The notes beneath the pieces were generated by a model. That model did no database searches. It saw only the letters and a list, made by a program, of their open reading frames with translations, and had not been told where the DNA came from. From Citrobacter tructae (GTDB taxonomy: Bacteria > Pseudomonadota > Gammaproteobacteria > Enterobacterales > Enterobacteriaceae): a stretch of DNA of 64,000 nucleotides. Shown here piece after piece: positions 1 to 10,400 of this stretch. The stretch spans positions 2,046,001 to 2,110,000 of the forward strand of contig NZ_CP038469.1 in assembly GCF_004684345.1 (NCBI RefSeq), read 5' to 3'. The position numbers were made by a program, and so were the translations under genes. The number at the start of each line of letters is the position of its first letter. The stretch's first letter is position 1.

Positions 1-791
1 GAACCAATGTAAAACAGCAGGATACGATACACCACCTGGTTTACCGCTTTCGGGATGCTTTTTTGCGGATCCTGCGCTTCTGCCGCAGTAATACCGATAA
101 GCTCCAGTCCACCAAAGGAGAACATAATCACTGCCAGCGACAGGATCAGGCCATTCCAGCCGGTGGCAAAAAAGCCGTTATAGCGCCAGAGGTTATCGAT
201 GCTCGCATGTTCACCGCCGTTGCCGGAAAACAGCATCCATACACCAAAACCAATCATGCCGATAATCGCCAGCACTTTAATCAGTGCGAACCAGAATTCC
301 GTTTCACCATACAGACGAACGTTGACCAGATTGACGGCATTGATAATAACAAAGAAAGCGGCAGCCCAAATCCAGGTCGGGACATCGGGCAGCCAGTACT
401 GCATGTAGATCCCGGCTGCGGTAAGCTCCGCCATGCCGACCAGTACAAACATCACCCAGTAGTTCCAGCCAGACAGAAAACCGGCAAACGGTCCCCAGTA
501 TTTATAGGCAAAGTGGGCAAACGATCCGGAAACGGGTTCTTCAACCACCATTTCGCCCAGTTGGCGCATGATCAGAAACGCAATGATCCCAGCCACGCCA
601 TAGCCCAGCAACACCGCCGGTCCCGCCATTTGAATCGCCGGGCCGATCCCCAGAAACAGGCCCGTACCAATTGCGCCACCCAGCGCAATTAACTGAATAT
701 GGCGGTTTTGCAACCCCCGCTGAAGCGTCGGTTCATTCGTTGACGCGGCATCGGACACGCTGGTGTCAGATGCAGTTGACGCGTTTTTCAC
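1..791 (-). CDS. pheP: Phenylalanine permease PheP, partial (C-terminus beyond window)
   Basis: This is an inner-membrane amino-acid/proton symporter of the APC superfamily that imports phenylalanine. About 263 codons of the N-terminal part are visible. The minus strand encodes the family hallmark GGLELIGITAAEA followed by SIPKAVNQVVYRILLFYIG, which matches E. coli PheP almost residue for residue. I place the start at a GTG ending at 791 (MKNAST...), the E. coli-like N-terminus, with a G-rich Shine-Dalgarno stretch just upstream. The N-terminal 30 residues are Ser/Thr/Asp-rich and cytoplasmic, and transmembrane segments begin soon after HIQLIAL. In E. coli pheP lies immediately after cusA. 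Here about 19 kb of accessory genes separate the two, but the order and orientation are kept. Confidence 0.93.
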   Translation of the reverse strand, partial: MKNASTASDTSVSDAASTNEPTLQRGLQNRHIQLIALGGAIGTGLFLGIGPAIQMAGPAVLLGYGVAGIIAFLIMRQLGEMVVEEPVSGSFAHFAYKYWGPFAGFLSGWNYWVMFVLVGMAELTAAGIYMQYWLPDVPTWIWAAAFFVIINAVNLVNVRLYGETEFWFALIKVLAIIGMIGFGVWMLFSGNGGEHASIDNLWRYNGFFATGWNGLILSLAVIMFSFGGLELIGITAAEAQDPQKSIPKAVNQVVYRILLFYIG

Positions 792-937
792 GCCCTACCC
801 CTGTGTCGTTTTTATTGAAGGGGCTTCTTTTAACATTTCAACCTGGTTGTCGCAAGGCGCAATCGTTTGGATACGCCGGGCATCCTTGCCCAACGTACCG
901 AGGCTCGGGAGAAAAATAATAAAAAGAAGTCATACTA

Positions 938-1645
938 TTATTGTTTATTCAATTCAATACGCGCCACGTTATCAGGCGCATCCGTGGAGTGGTCTTTATT
1001 GAATTGTTGCTTCACGGTGACAAACAGCGTTTGCCCATCCGCAGAGAGCAACAGGCTGTTCGGATTCGGCGGCAGATCCCAGCTTTTCTTCACGCTGTAA
1101 TCTGTTGCATTCAGGCTGAGTAATTTCCCGGCATCGCGTTGGGTAATATAGATTTCGTTGCGTTTTGCGTTGAATTTAACCGCTAACGAATCGCCAACAT
1201 CCAGTTTTTTGATCAATTTCCCCGTGTGGATATCCAGCACCAGGGTGGTTTTCGCTTGCGAGTTATCGGTGACAAACAAACGACCCGTTTGCACGTCTTC
1301 CGCCATGTTCAGCAACAACGCCGGTTTCTCTCCCAGCGGCTTCCAGCGTTTCTCAACACGCTGGTTACGCGGGTTGATCACCAGGATTTCGCCGCCGCCA
1401 TTGGCGGCATAAATACGCTGCGTGGCGTCAGAATAATGCAGTCCGGTCATCCATTTTCCGGTATTTTTAATGCGGGTTTTCAGCTTCAGGGTCTCGGCGT
1501 CCACCACCCAAATTACCGCCGGGTCAGCAACCGCGCCAATATAGAGCAGGCCATTATGCAGCAACACCTGACGCGCGCCATACGGGACCCTTCGGCATTA
1601 CGCTCCGGCAATCAGCAATGCCAGGACGGATGTTGTTATTTTCAT
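938..1645 (-). pseudogene. YncE-like beta-propeller protein, internally deleted and interrupted
   Basis: The gene starts well: AAGGAT ribosome site, ATG ending at 1645, then a signal-peptide-like MKITTSVLALLIAGA. It meets a TAA stop at codon 16. The same frame continues without further stops and, from about VPYGARQVLLHNG onward, encodes roughly the last 210 residues of a YncE-type periplasmic beta-propeller (repeats ending in IWVVDAETLKLK, GGEILVINPRN, TLVLDIHTGKL, SLLLSADGQTLFVTVKQ). E. coli YncE is about 353 residues, so some 120 residues between the signal peptide and the fourth-blade region are missing. The deletion joined the two parts in frame but left a stop at the junction. Translation restarting at GTG 1567 would give a cytoplasmic fragment without an export signal. 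I regard it as non-functional. Confidence 0.8.
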
Positions 1646-1907
1646 TGTGGGAGATCCTTACCAGAGGACGCATATCCTTGTTCAATCAAGAATAATTAAC
1701 CGCTGAATAAAAAAGATGAAACGTGGGTTCGAAGAATGCAACTGGTGCGCGCTGTCTCTGCTTTCTTATAATTAACGTGAATTATTCTGGACGAAAAGGC
1801 ATCGCAGGCCACAGAATGCACCTTACTGTTTTTTCAACATTTTCAAACGGGTGAACCAGGCCAGGTTCCTGTCATCCGTTTTTAAGCCACGCCAGGCAGC
1901 GACCGTC

Positions 1908-3083
1908 ATGAATAAGATCATTAAACGCCTTGAGATCGTCAAAAGCGCCATCGAACTGGAAGACGAGGAGATCATTTTCCAGCAACTGGTGCATTTGAAA
2001 AATGACGCGTTGACGGACGTACCGAAGACGATCATTCAGGCGCTTGAAGCGCGGCGTTTCAGCGATGCCCTGCATGAAATCACCTGCTGGTTGCAATCGC
2101 AGCGGGCGGTATCAACGTGGCAAGATCCCGGCATCGCCGCCAGCAAACTCGAGCTGAAAGCACTCGAAGCGCAGCTGCGCGACTTAATCGATAAGCGCAA
2201 TACACGCATTCAAATTCTTGATGATTTCAACGATTTGTACCATCTGCGTCTCGGGCCGTTGATGAGCCGTATTCTCGAATTGCGTAAACACCTGGCCGCC
2301 AGCGCGCAGCGTAAGCAGGAAGCCGAGCGCAAACGTCGGGAAAAAGATTATCAGTCCTGTCAGCACTTTATTTCTCAGGCGGTCGACCAACTGGCCCAAC
2401 TCAAACAACTCTGGATGAACCAGCGTTCAGACTCACGCGAATCGGTGGAAACCCGGCAGCGCATTCAACAACAAACAGAGCTTATCACCGCCCTGCTGGC
2501 GGAGATTCGTGGACTAGAAAACGATTTTTCCCGCCAGGATGACAGCGCCACCCGCCAGGCGCAGGAAGAAGCCCGTCATGAGTATGATGAATATCAGGAG
2601 CAACAGCAGGACGCTCAGCATCGCTATAATCGCGACCAGAAGCTTTCTCACGACGAACGTAATGAACTAAAACGCCTGTGGCGTCAGGCAAGTCGCCTTT
2701 GCCATCCGGACGTGGTAGCGGATGACCTGAAAGAGAAAGCGCACCAGATGATGGTGCAGTTGAATCAGGCACGACAAAATGCCGATCTGGCAGCCGTTCG
2801 CACACTGCTTACCCAACTACAAAACGGTCTCGAACCGATGATGGCAAGCGACCGACTCAACGATCTGCAACATTTACGCCGCAAGATACAGCAGCTCAGG
2901 GAGCAAATTAATAGCCTGCTCAACGAGATTACCGAACTGGAGGCCGAGAATGCGTGGCGTCTCGCCGCTTCTGTGACGGACAAAGAGGCCTATTTTGCCG
3001 ATCAGCAACGGGCGCTTACGGAGATCCGTAACTCGCTGGAACAACAGGTGCACCAGGTCGAGCAGGAGTTGTTAGCGGGCTAA
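1908..3083 (+). CDS. Coiled-coil protein with C-terminal J-domain
   Basis: This is a protein of about 391 residues, largely charged alpha-helix. Long Gln/Arg/Glu-rich stretches (around residues 75-245 and 300-385) look like coiled coils. Between them sits a J-domain-like segment (LKRLWRQASRLCHPDVVADDL) with the His-Pro-Asp tripeptide at about residues 266-268. That motif stimulates DnaK-type ATPases. There are no Gly/Phe or zinc-finger regions, so it is a class III type J-protein, probably cytoplasmic, that may recruit DnaK to a particular client. No signal peptide or membrane segment is seen. The start is uncertain: an in-frame GTG at 1851 would add 19 residues but lacks a ribosome site, so I prefer ATG 1908. 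The client and role are unknown. It has AT-rich spacers and no obvious operon partner. Confidence 0.65.
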   Translation: MNKIIKRLEIVKSAIELEDEEIIFQQLVHLKNDALTDVPKTIIQALEARRFSDALHEITCWLQSQRAVSTWQDPGIAASKLELKALEAQLRDLIDKRNTRIQILDDFNDLYHLRLGPLMSRILELRKHLAASAQRKQEAERKRREKDYQSCQHFISQAVDQLAQLKQLWMNQRSDSRESVETRQRIQQQTELITALLAEIRGLENDFSRQDDSATRQAQEEARHEYDEYQEQQQDAQHRYNRDQKLSHDERNELKRLWRQASRLCHPDVVADDLKEKAHQMMVQLNQARQNADLAAVRTLLTQLQNGLEPMMASDRLNDLQHLRRKIQQLREQINSLLNEITELEAENAWRLAASVTDKEAYFADQQRALTEIRNSLEQQVHQVEQELLAG

Positions 3084-3697
3084 ACGCTAACGGCGATGCA
3101 AGCAGACAAAATGACATCTGCAAGTCAGATGTTAAGATTAGGCACAAAAAGATAAATAAAGAACAAAACACCATTAAACAATCGAGTGGCGGAAGCATTA
3201 TCTAAAATAATCACGCTTTTAGCCGATAAGTATAAATTTTGCGATATTTTCATCCTCCGAACCCAATCCTCTCTCACTGTCCTGGCATAACGTAAGAATT
3301 CTCCTATCTCATATAAGTCTTGTGTGAAAAAAATAATATCCAACTGAATTAAAGCGTTTTTTTCTTCAACACTCCCCCCTAATGATAAGAATCCCCTGTG
3401 TTTGCAGGGCTATCAATCGAAGCAACACCTCTATCCATAAGCGAAATCTATCAATCATCTACTCAGAGGTGATATAAACGATTTATCTTAAATTTTAACA
3501 AAGCGTAATATCTACATTAAGAATAGTTAAAGTTATTAATAAATACAGAAAGTATCTGTTGATATCCGACATAAATAAGGACGCGTTCAAAGTAAAGAAC
3601 GGAGCACGATATTTAATTAACATATCACGCATCGCGAGAAACTCTTTTTAATAAAAAAAGAGGCGATTGCCTGCACCAAAATTTCAAGGAGTTCGTT
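3084..3697. other. AT-rich intergenic region, about 614 bp
   Basis: No convincing gene is seen on either strand; short open frames lack ribosome sites and family resemblance. The stretch is markedly AT-rich, as are the two small regulator genes of the adjoining locus. It ends with a small hairpin at 3642-3662 (CTCTTTTT pairing with AAAAAGAG) and the ribosome site of the next gene, so its right half probably carries that gene's promoter and leader. Confidence 0.5.
3642..3662 (+). other. Short AT-rich hairpin in leader of LuxR-type gene
   Basis: CTCTTTTT (3642-3649) and AAAAAGAG (3655-3662) form an 8-bp stem with a 5-nt loop. It lies 24 bases before the AAGGAG ribosome site of the gene at 3698. 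It could act in the mRNA leader or be a weak terminator or protein-binding palindrome. Its function is unknown. Confidence 0.35.
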
Positions 3698-4276
3698 ATG
3701 TCTAAAGCTGTCTTTTTGGGTGACTCACTTTACCCATGGCTAGGCATGCGAGAAATCCTACGTGGCTCAGCATTATTTACGGATATCACGCACCACTCCT
3801 CTCAGACGCTTTCTGCCGTCAAAATATTTTTTCATGAAATGGATTGCATCATTATTAATCCTGGTAATTCAGATTTTTTAAAATATGCAAGAATTATCCG
3901 TAACATGGCATTGCGCCCTGCAACGACGGTAATCGTTCTGGCTGATGAAGCCACTTTTTCACTTTTTCAAACCGTTTGTGGGATGAACATGCAGTTTCTG
4001 GATCAAGACGCCAGCCTTGATCAGTTGCTACATAAAGTCACGTCTATTGTAAAAAACAAAAAAATACGCAGTTTCAAAGAAGTACATAACAAAATAACCG
4101 CTAACGAATTCAACGTCATGATGATGCTGGCCCGCGGTTGGTCACTGACACAAATCGCCGGGGCATCACAAAAAAGTGAAAAAACCATCGGGGCGTACAA
4201 AAGCAACATAGCCAGAAAACTCGGCAAGAATAACACCCGGCTCAAGTACACCATTTCCCACTATAGCCAGCCGTAA
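3698..4276 (+). CDS. LuxR-type transcriptional regulator upstream of giant autotransporter
   Basis: The 192-residue protein has a C-terminal LuxR/FixJ helix-turn-helix (about residues 131-182; LARGWSLTQIAGASQKSEKTI then YKSNIARKLG). The N-terminal 120 residues resemble a receiver fold but lack the phosphoacceptor Asp: the beta-3 position reads IIINPG. It is therefore an atypical regulator in the style of RcsA/BglJ/FimW rather than a phosphorylated response regulator. AAGGAG lies 6 bases before ATG 3698. It is followed after 196 bp by the autotransporter on the same strand, so it most likely controls that gene and perhaps itself. The base composition is AT-rich compared with the housekeeping genes, which fits horizontal acquisition. 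I do not recognise a named orthologue. Confidence 0.75.
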   Translation: MSKAVFLGDSLYPWLGMREILRGSALFTDITHHSSQTLSAVKIFFHEMDCIIINPGNSDFLKYARIIRNMALRPATTVIVLADEATFSLFQTVCGMNMQFLDQDASLDQLLHKVTSIVKNKKIRSFKEVHNKITANEFNVMMMLARGWSLTQIAGASQKSEKTIGAYKSNIARKLGKNNTRLKYTISHYSQP

Positions 4277-4472
4277 CTGACTTATTTAAGGACAATTATC
4301 ACGGTTATTATTTAAAAGCTTTCCTTTCAGCTCATTTTTTAATTCCGCATCGCACGGAAGGAAACTCTATTTTTCAAAATCGACATACCGGGTAGCACAT
4401 CCGCGTGCCAACCATAGCCAACAACTCAACGTATTAACACGTACATAACAGGAATGTAGACGAGGGTTATAT

Positions 4473-7400
4473 ATGAATAAGGTTTACAGCATTATTTGGA
4501 ACGCGGCACTCGGTACCTGGGTTGTCGTTTCCGAATTAACAAAAGGGAAGAAAAAAAGCAGTTCACGTAAAACTGTTGCCGTATTAACAGCAACAGCATT
4601 AATCAGCGCATCGCCACTCGTGGCGGCGGATGACATCGGCGATCATGATATTTCTGTCGATTATAATAATATTGTCATTCAACCTGGTACAAATGACGAC
4701 GTTCACAATGATGGCTTCCTCTACCAGAACACCACTAACGGTGCGGTGTTAAACGTCACTGGCGCATTGCCGAAGATAGAGCAAGGCCAAACCGGCATTG
4801 TTGAGTCGGCGACTATTGAGCAGTTGCTACAACAACAAAAAATCACCCTCACGGCGACCATTGGGGGCGTTACCACCCCGATTACAACCGTTGAAGAACT
4901 GGCAAAGTATTTTTACAACCAGCCAACGACGACGCCTTCGCAAGATGACAAAATCACCGTCATTGACCCTGCATTACAAACCCCGGCAGATATGCAGGTC
5001 TACAACACCGATGAACTGGTTCACTATCTGACCGAAACCCCGTTAGATGGCATAACGTTAAACACCTATGACGCTACCCTGTCTAAAATCTATAACAACT
5101 TTGGCATTGCGCAGGCCAGCAACGGTTCGACGGCCAATCTGAACATTGGCAACGATCAGAAGAATGCCCGCGATGCTGAAAATACCATCAAGCTTCTTGC
5201 CAAAAACAGCTCTTTGCTTGAAGCCAGCGGTACAGGTAGCCAGGTTAACTGGATTTCCGACAACTACATCGCCTTTGGTGCCGCCCCCGTCGTCCCGAAC
5301 GAAACCTTTAACGGTTCTCAGACAATGGACCAGTTCGGCAAAGTGTTGACTATCGATACCTACGGATACGATAGCAACGGTAATGCGGTGAAAACCGGTA
5401 CCCAGGAGTTCGATATCACCAATACCGAAGAGCTTGGCGACCTTAATGACTGGCTGCTGGGCGAAAGTGATACAACGGTCTTAAATGCACAAGGGAAAAA
5501 GGTAAGCCAGCTGCAACTGATGCTGGACGCCAATCGCGCCACCATGTCACTCAAGGACGTCGAAGACTGGTATGCGAAGCTGATTAGCAGTGTTTTGCAA
5601 TCTGATACGGTAACCGGCTCGGTTGACTGGAAATACCAGGTCTGGAAGGATGGCCAAAGCCATACCAATAACGCCACGATCGGTAATACCGAGCTGCATG
5701 CCGTTTACGCGCATGGCGCGGGCGCAACCGGCACCGTGACAAAAGACTCTGTGCTGGCGGTAGACGGCAGCATTAATGGTGTGATGAAAGGCACAGATGG
5801 CGCCGTCATTACGAACCAGGGTTCTCTCAACGCACTGCGTACTTCCACAGGCCACAGCCTGGCGATTGGTATGCTGGCGGAAAACGCCACGGCCACCAAC
5901 ACCGGTACCATCAACTCCGGCTTGTTCATCGATAAAGATGGGCGACAGGCTCTGAATAGCTATGGTGCTATCGGTATGCAAGGCAAAGGAACCAGTACCG
6001 TAACTAACGATGGCACCATTAACCAGGCTATCACAACGGGTAACTATGGTACCGCCTCAGCGGCCAACCCATGGGATACCGACACCACGGTAACAAAGCC
6101 AATTACTCTGGCCATCGGGATGCAGTTATCGGGGGACTCTACCGGGGTTAACAACAAAACAATCAATGTGGTAGACGGTAATTCCGACGGTGCTTCTTTC
6201 GGGAAAGGTACAGCCTACGGCGTTGAAGTGGCTGATAATGCCACTTTCACGAACAGTGCTGACGCCACGATTTATCTTGGCCGTGATGGTTCCAACCCCG
6301 CCCAGGATGTCGAATTGACTGGCGGCTCCAACCTCAGCGCCGGTATCCATGCGCGCGGTACAGGGGCTGTGACTAACGCAGGGAATATTACTCTGGGTAC
6401 TGGCGTACGTAACGCAGCAGGCATACTGGTTGCTGGCGCGACCGGAGATGTCATCAACTCCGGCGTGATTTCGGTTAATGGTAAGACCTCTGGGCTGCAA
6501 AACTACGGGATGTCGGTGCATAACAGCGGTGCAAATGCCGGTCAGACTATCCGTAATGACGGCCAGATTGATGTTAACGGCAAGAATAATATCGGTATTC
6601 ATGTTCGTGCAGACAGCACAGATGCCAAAGTCACCACCAGCCAGGCCGGTCAAATTACGGTGGATGGTGAAGGTGGAACCAACGAACGTAACTATGCCAT
6701 TTGGGTCGAAGGCTCCTCTGGCAAGCAAGCTGTTGCTGATATCTCTTCCGGTATTACGCTGAACGGTACCGGGGACATTGGGGTACACGTTCGCGGCAGT
6801 GCAACCGCGAATATCAATAACGACAGCAGCCCTGTATTTAACAGCACCAACCAGATAGGTTATTTCTTATACGGTGCCAATGCAGTTGCCAATATTGGTA
6901 AGACGGAGATGAATGATAATGGACAGACCAATACCACTATCTTCCGTATTGCTGAGGGCGCTAAATTTGCCGGTAACAGCAACGATCCGATAACCGGCAC
7001 GGCTTCTGATCTTAAACTGACACTCAGCGGTGATAACTCTGTGGGTGTGCTGGGTACCGGGAATAATACCGTCGTTCAAACAGGTGAAGCGACCTTCAAC
7101 GTCGGGGGTAAAGGCGCATCTGCCATTGTGATTGAAGGCGGCGCAAGCGGTAATATCAGCGATAAAACCACCATCCATTTGACCGGTGAAGAGACCACCG
7201 CCGGGATTGTTGACGGCCAGGCGCATAATTTAAACGGCTCCACCCTGGGTAACCCTGTCGAAACGACCCTTATCTCTGACGCCAGCATTACCTCTGATGC
7301 CAACGGGAACAAGGTTATCGCGTATGTAGCGAAAAATCTGGGGAATATTATTCTCGATGCAAAAGCGCTTATAGATCTCGACAGTGTCAACAGCATCGGT

Positions 7401-10400
7401 GTCGATGTGCAACAGGGCGGACGTTTAACCAATAATTCATCCAGCGATTTGCATGTCAGTAACGGTATTGGCGTACGCGCCTCTGGCTCCGATGCACAGA
7501 TCAAAAGGCTGGGGAAAATCAAGGTCGACGATGGTACAGCAGGCGTTCTGCTGACAAACGGCGCCGATCTGGACATTACCGCCACAGCCGGTGATTCCAT
7601 CATCACCAATGGCACTGCCGACGGTATTCGCCTCGATTCGGGTGCCGGTTCACTGAAGGCCAGAGGGGTTAGCATCAGCGCATTAGGTAATGGTGCAGGG
7701 ATCCAGAACGACGCCAATAGCACCAACATTACGCTTAATGATGTCACTATCAATGCCAACGACGGCTCAGGTATCCGTACCAGCGTTGCGCTGAATGTAA
7801 AAGATGGCGCAAACAATACGTTGAATGTGACAGGCAACGGAACCGGTTTCGCTTTTGAGCAACGCGACGGTAGCGCCGTGAATGGCGATCTGAATATTGG
7901 TACCGGCTATACCGTGCTTGTGCATAACGCGGCGGGTAATGCGACAGGCAGCGGGATCCGTGCCAATACTGACGGTAATGTCACTACCAGCGCCGATATT
8001 ACCGTGCAGGACAGCACGGGTGATTCAGCCGTTATCGCGACAAATGTTAAATCGCTGACTAACAACGGGAAAATCATCTCTAACAGCATCAATGGACCGG
8101 TAATTGATGCCAGCGGTGCGAGCAATAAAACCATTACCAATACCGGAACGATCCGTGCCGCCAGCGACACTGCCGTGGCCATTCAGTCCGGTGACGGCAA
8201 TGACACCATCAATATCAACGGCATCGAAACGGTCGGCGTCATCAACACGGGTGCCGGCACAGATATCGTGAACTGGTCGAAGGGTACCTTTGCTGGCGAA
8301 ATGAATTTCGCGGGAACCAGCGGAAACAATAAAGCCAATATTGGTAATGTAGATCTGAGCAATACCCGCCATATCATCACCGCAGCAGGCGCGGGTAACG
8401 CCCTCACCTTTACAGATACGCATGGCACGGGTGCCAAAATCGGCAGCCTGAGTAGCGATAACCTCAGCACTGGCACCAACATTGGTGCAGGCTGGGATTC
8501 ACTCACACTTTCAGGCTCCCAGGCCGATATGCGCATCGTTGATCGCCTGACGCTGGCAAGCAAAACCATCGCTGTCGACAACGGTGCAACACTGCGTACT
8601 GGCGACCATGGTGAGTCCAGCAGCAATGCCGCCACCATTGGCGATTACAACATCACCACTAACAACGCAGCCAGCAAAGTCATCTTTGATACAACAGGCG
8701 ACAATAATCAGGCTCAAATCTATAACGGCACCATCAGCGGCAGCGGGAAATTTGAACGTGCAGCGGGCGGCACGACTGTCTTCACCGCCAACAACACCTA
8801 TACCGGATCCACTACCATTGATCAAAGCGGCACGCTGCAGCTAGGTTCGGGCGGAGATACCGGTGAAGTCAGTGCGGTGTCGAATATTATCGATAACGGC
8901 GTACTCACCATTAATCGCGCCAATAACGTACTGCTCAACGGCATTATTTCCGGTATCGGCGCATTACAGCAAATCGGCGGCGGGACCACGCGTCTGGGCG
9001 GGAACAATACCTATACAGGTGATACTACCGTCACGAGCGGCGCACTGTTGGTCAATGGGAACCAGAGCGCGGCAACGGGTATCACCACTGTCAGCAACGC
9101 TGCCACACTGGGTGGTAACGGCGTGATCGGCGGTCACGTTCTGATGAACGATGCCTCGACAATCAGCGCCGGCGACGGTGGTGCAGGTACGTTATCCATT
9201 AACGGCAGTTTGCAGCTCGGCAGCAAAACGACCTCTGCCTTCGAGCTGGGTCAGGCCTATACGCCAGGCGGCAAGCAGAACGACCTGGTTAACGTCGCGG
9301 GCGATCTGCAACTCGACGGTACGCTGGATGTCACCACCTCACAGGGCGGCAATTTCGGGCCGGGCGTATACCGTATTTATAACTACGGCGGCACGCTGGA
9401 TAACCAGGGGCTGGATCTGGGCACGATCCCGGACAGTCAGGATAAGAGCAACATTTTTGTTCAGACCTCCATCGATAAGCAGGTTAACCTGGTCAACGCC
9501 AATGGTGTCACCCTGCAATTCTGGGACGGTGCGACCGTGAGCCAGAGCCACGGCGCAACGGGTATTGAAGGTGACAGCAATATTGATGGCGGCGATGGTA
9601 AATGGATGGCGATTGGCAGCCAGGGCGATAACAACTGGACGACGGCAACCGGCGACGGCAACGCGCCGTGGGCACAGAAATCGTTCGCCGTCTTTACTGG
9701 CAACGCCGGTACTGTGACCGTCGATAATGCGGTGGGTGAAGTCAACTTCTCCGGGGCGCAGTTTGACGCCGATGGCTATGTCGTTAAAGGTGACGCACTC
9801 AACGCATATGCCACCACAGAAAATGCGACGCATGCAGGTCAAACACCGGGTACCGGTGAACTGCTGCTGCGCGTAGGGGCCGGTGGCGCGGGGCAAAACT
9901 ATACCGCCACCATCGAATCCATCATCCGTGAAGCCAGTACGAGCGATAAGCTGACGCTGGTGAAAACAGACCTCGGTCGTCTGATCCTGAGCGGTGATAA
10001 TGAGTATCGTGGTGGCACCCGAATTGATGGCGGTACGCTGCAAATTTCTTCTGACAAAAACCTCGGTCAAAGCGGCACGGGTCTGGAGATTAACAACGCC
10101 TCGACCTTGCAGCTGGGTGCTGATTTAAGCACCGATCGCACCATCACGCTGGGCGCAAATGCCGATGCAGAAGTGTTCGACCTGAACTCACATCACTTCA
10201 CACCAACCGGCGATATCACCGGTGACGGCAAACTGAAAGTCACCAGCAGCTCAAGCGATGCGGGCAGTACCTTAACGCTCGACCGCGCCAACAGCTACAA
10301 AGGTGAAACAGAAATTGCCGGCACCGGCAATGCCAACAATGTGACGGTCAATGTCAGCAAAACCGGCGCCTTTGGTAGCAATGCGAGCAGCACCGTTACC

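Noticed and set aside
63..692. 209-codon open frame on the plus strand at the left edge
   Set aside because: It is antisense to pheP, whose minus-strand translation matches the known permease over the whole stretch. It has an unlikely composition and no family resemblance.
7076..7837. 253-codon open frame on the minus strand within the autotransporter
   Set aside because: It is one of many antisense frames in a repetitive, stop-poor gene (others at 6126-6788 and 9339-10070). The plus strand encodes a continuous beta-helix passenger.
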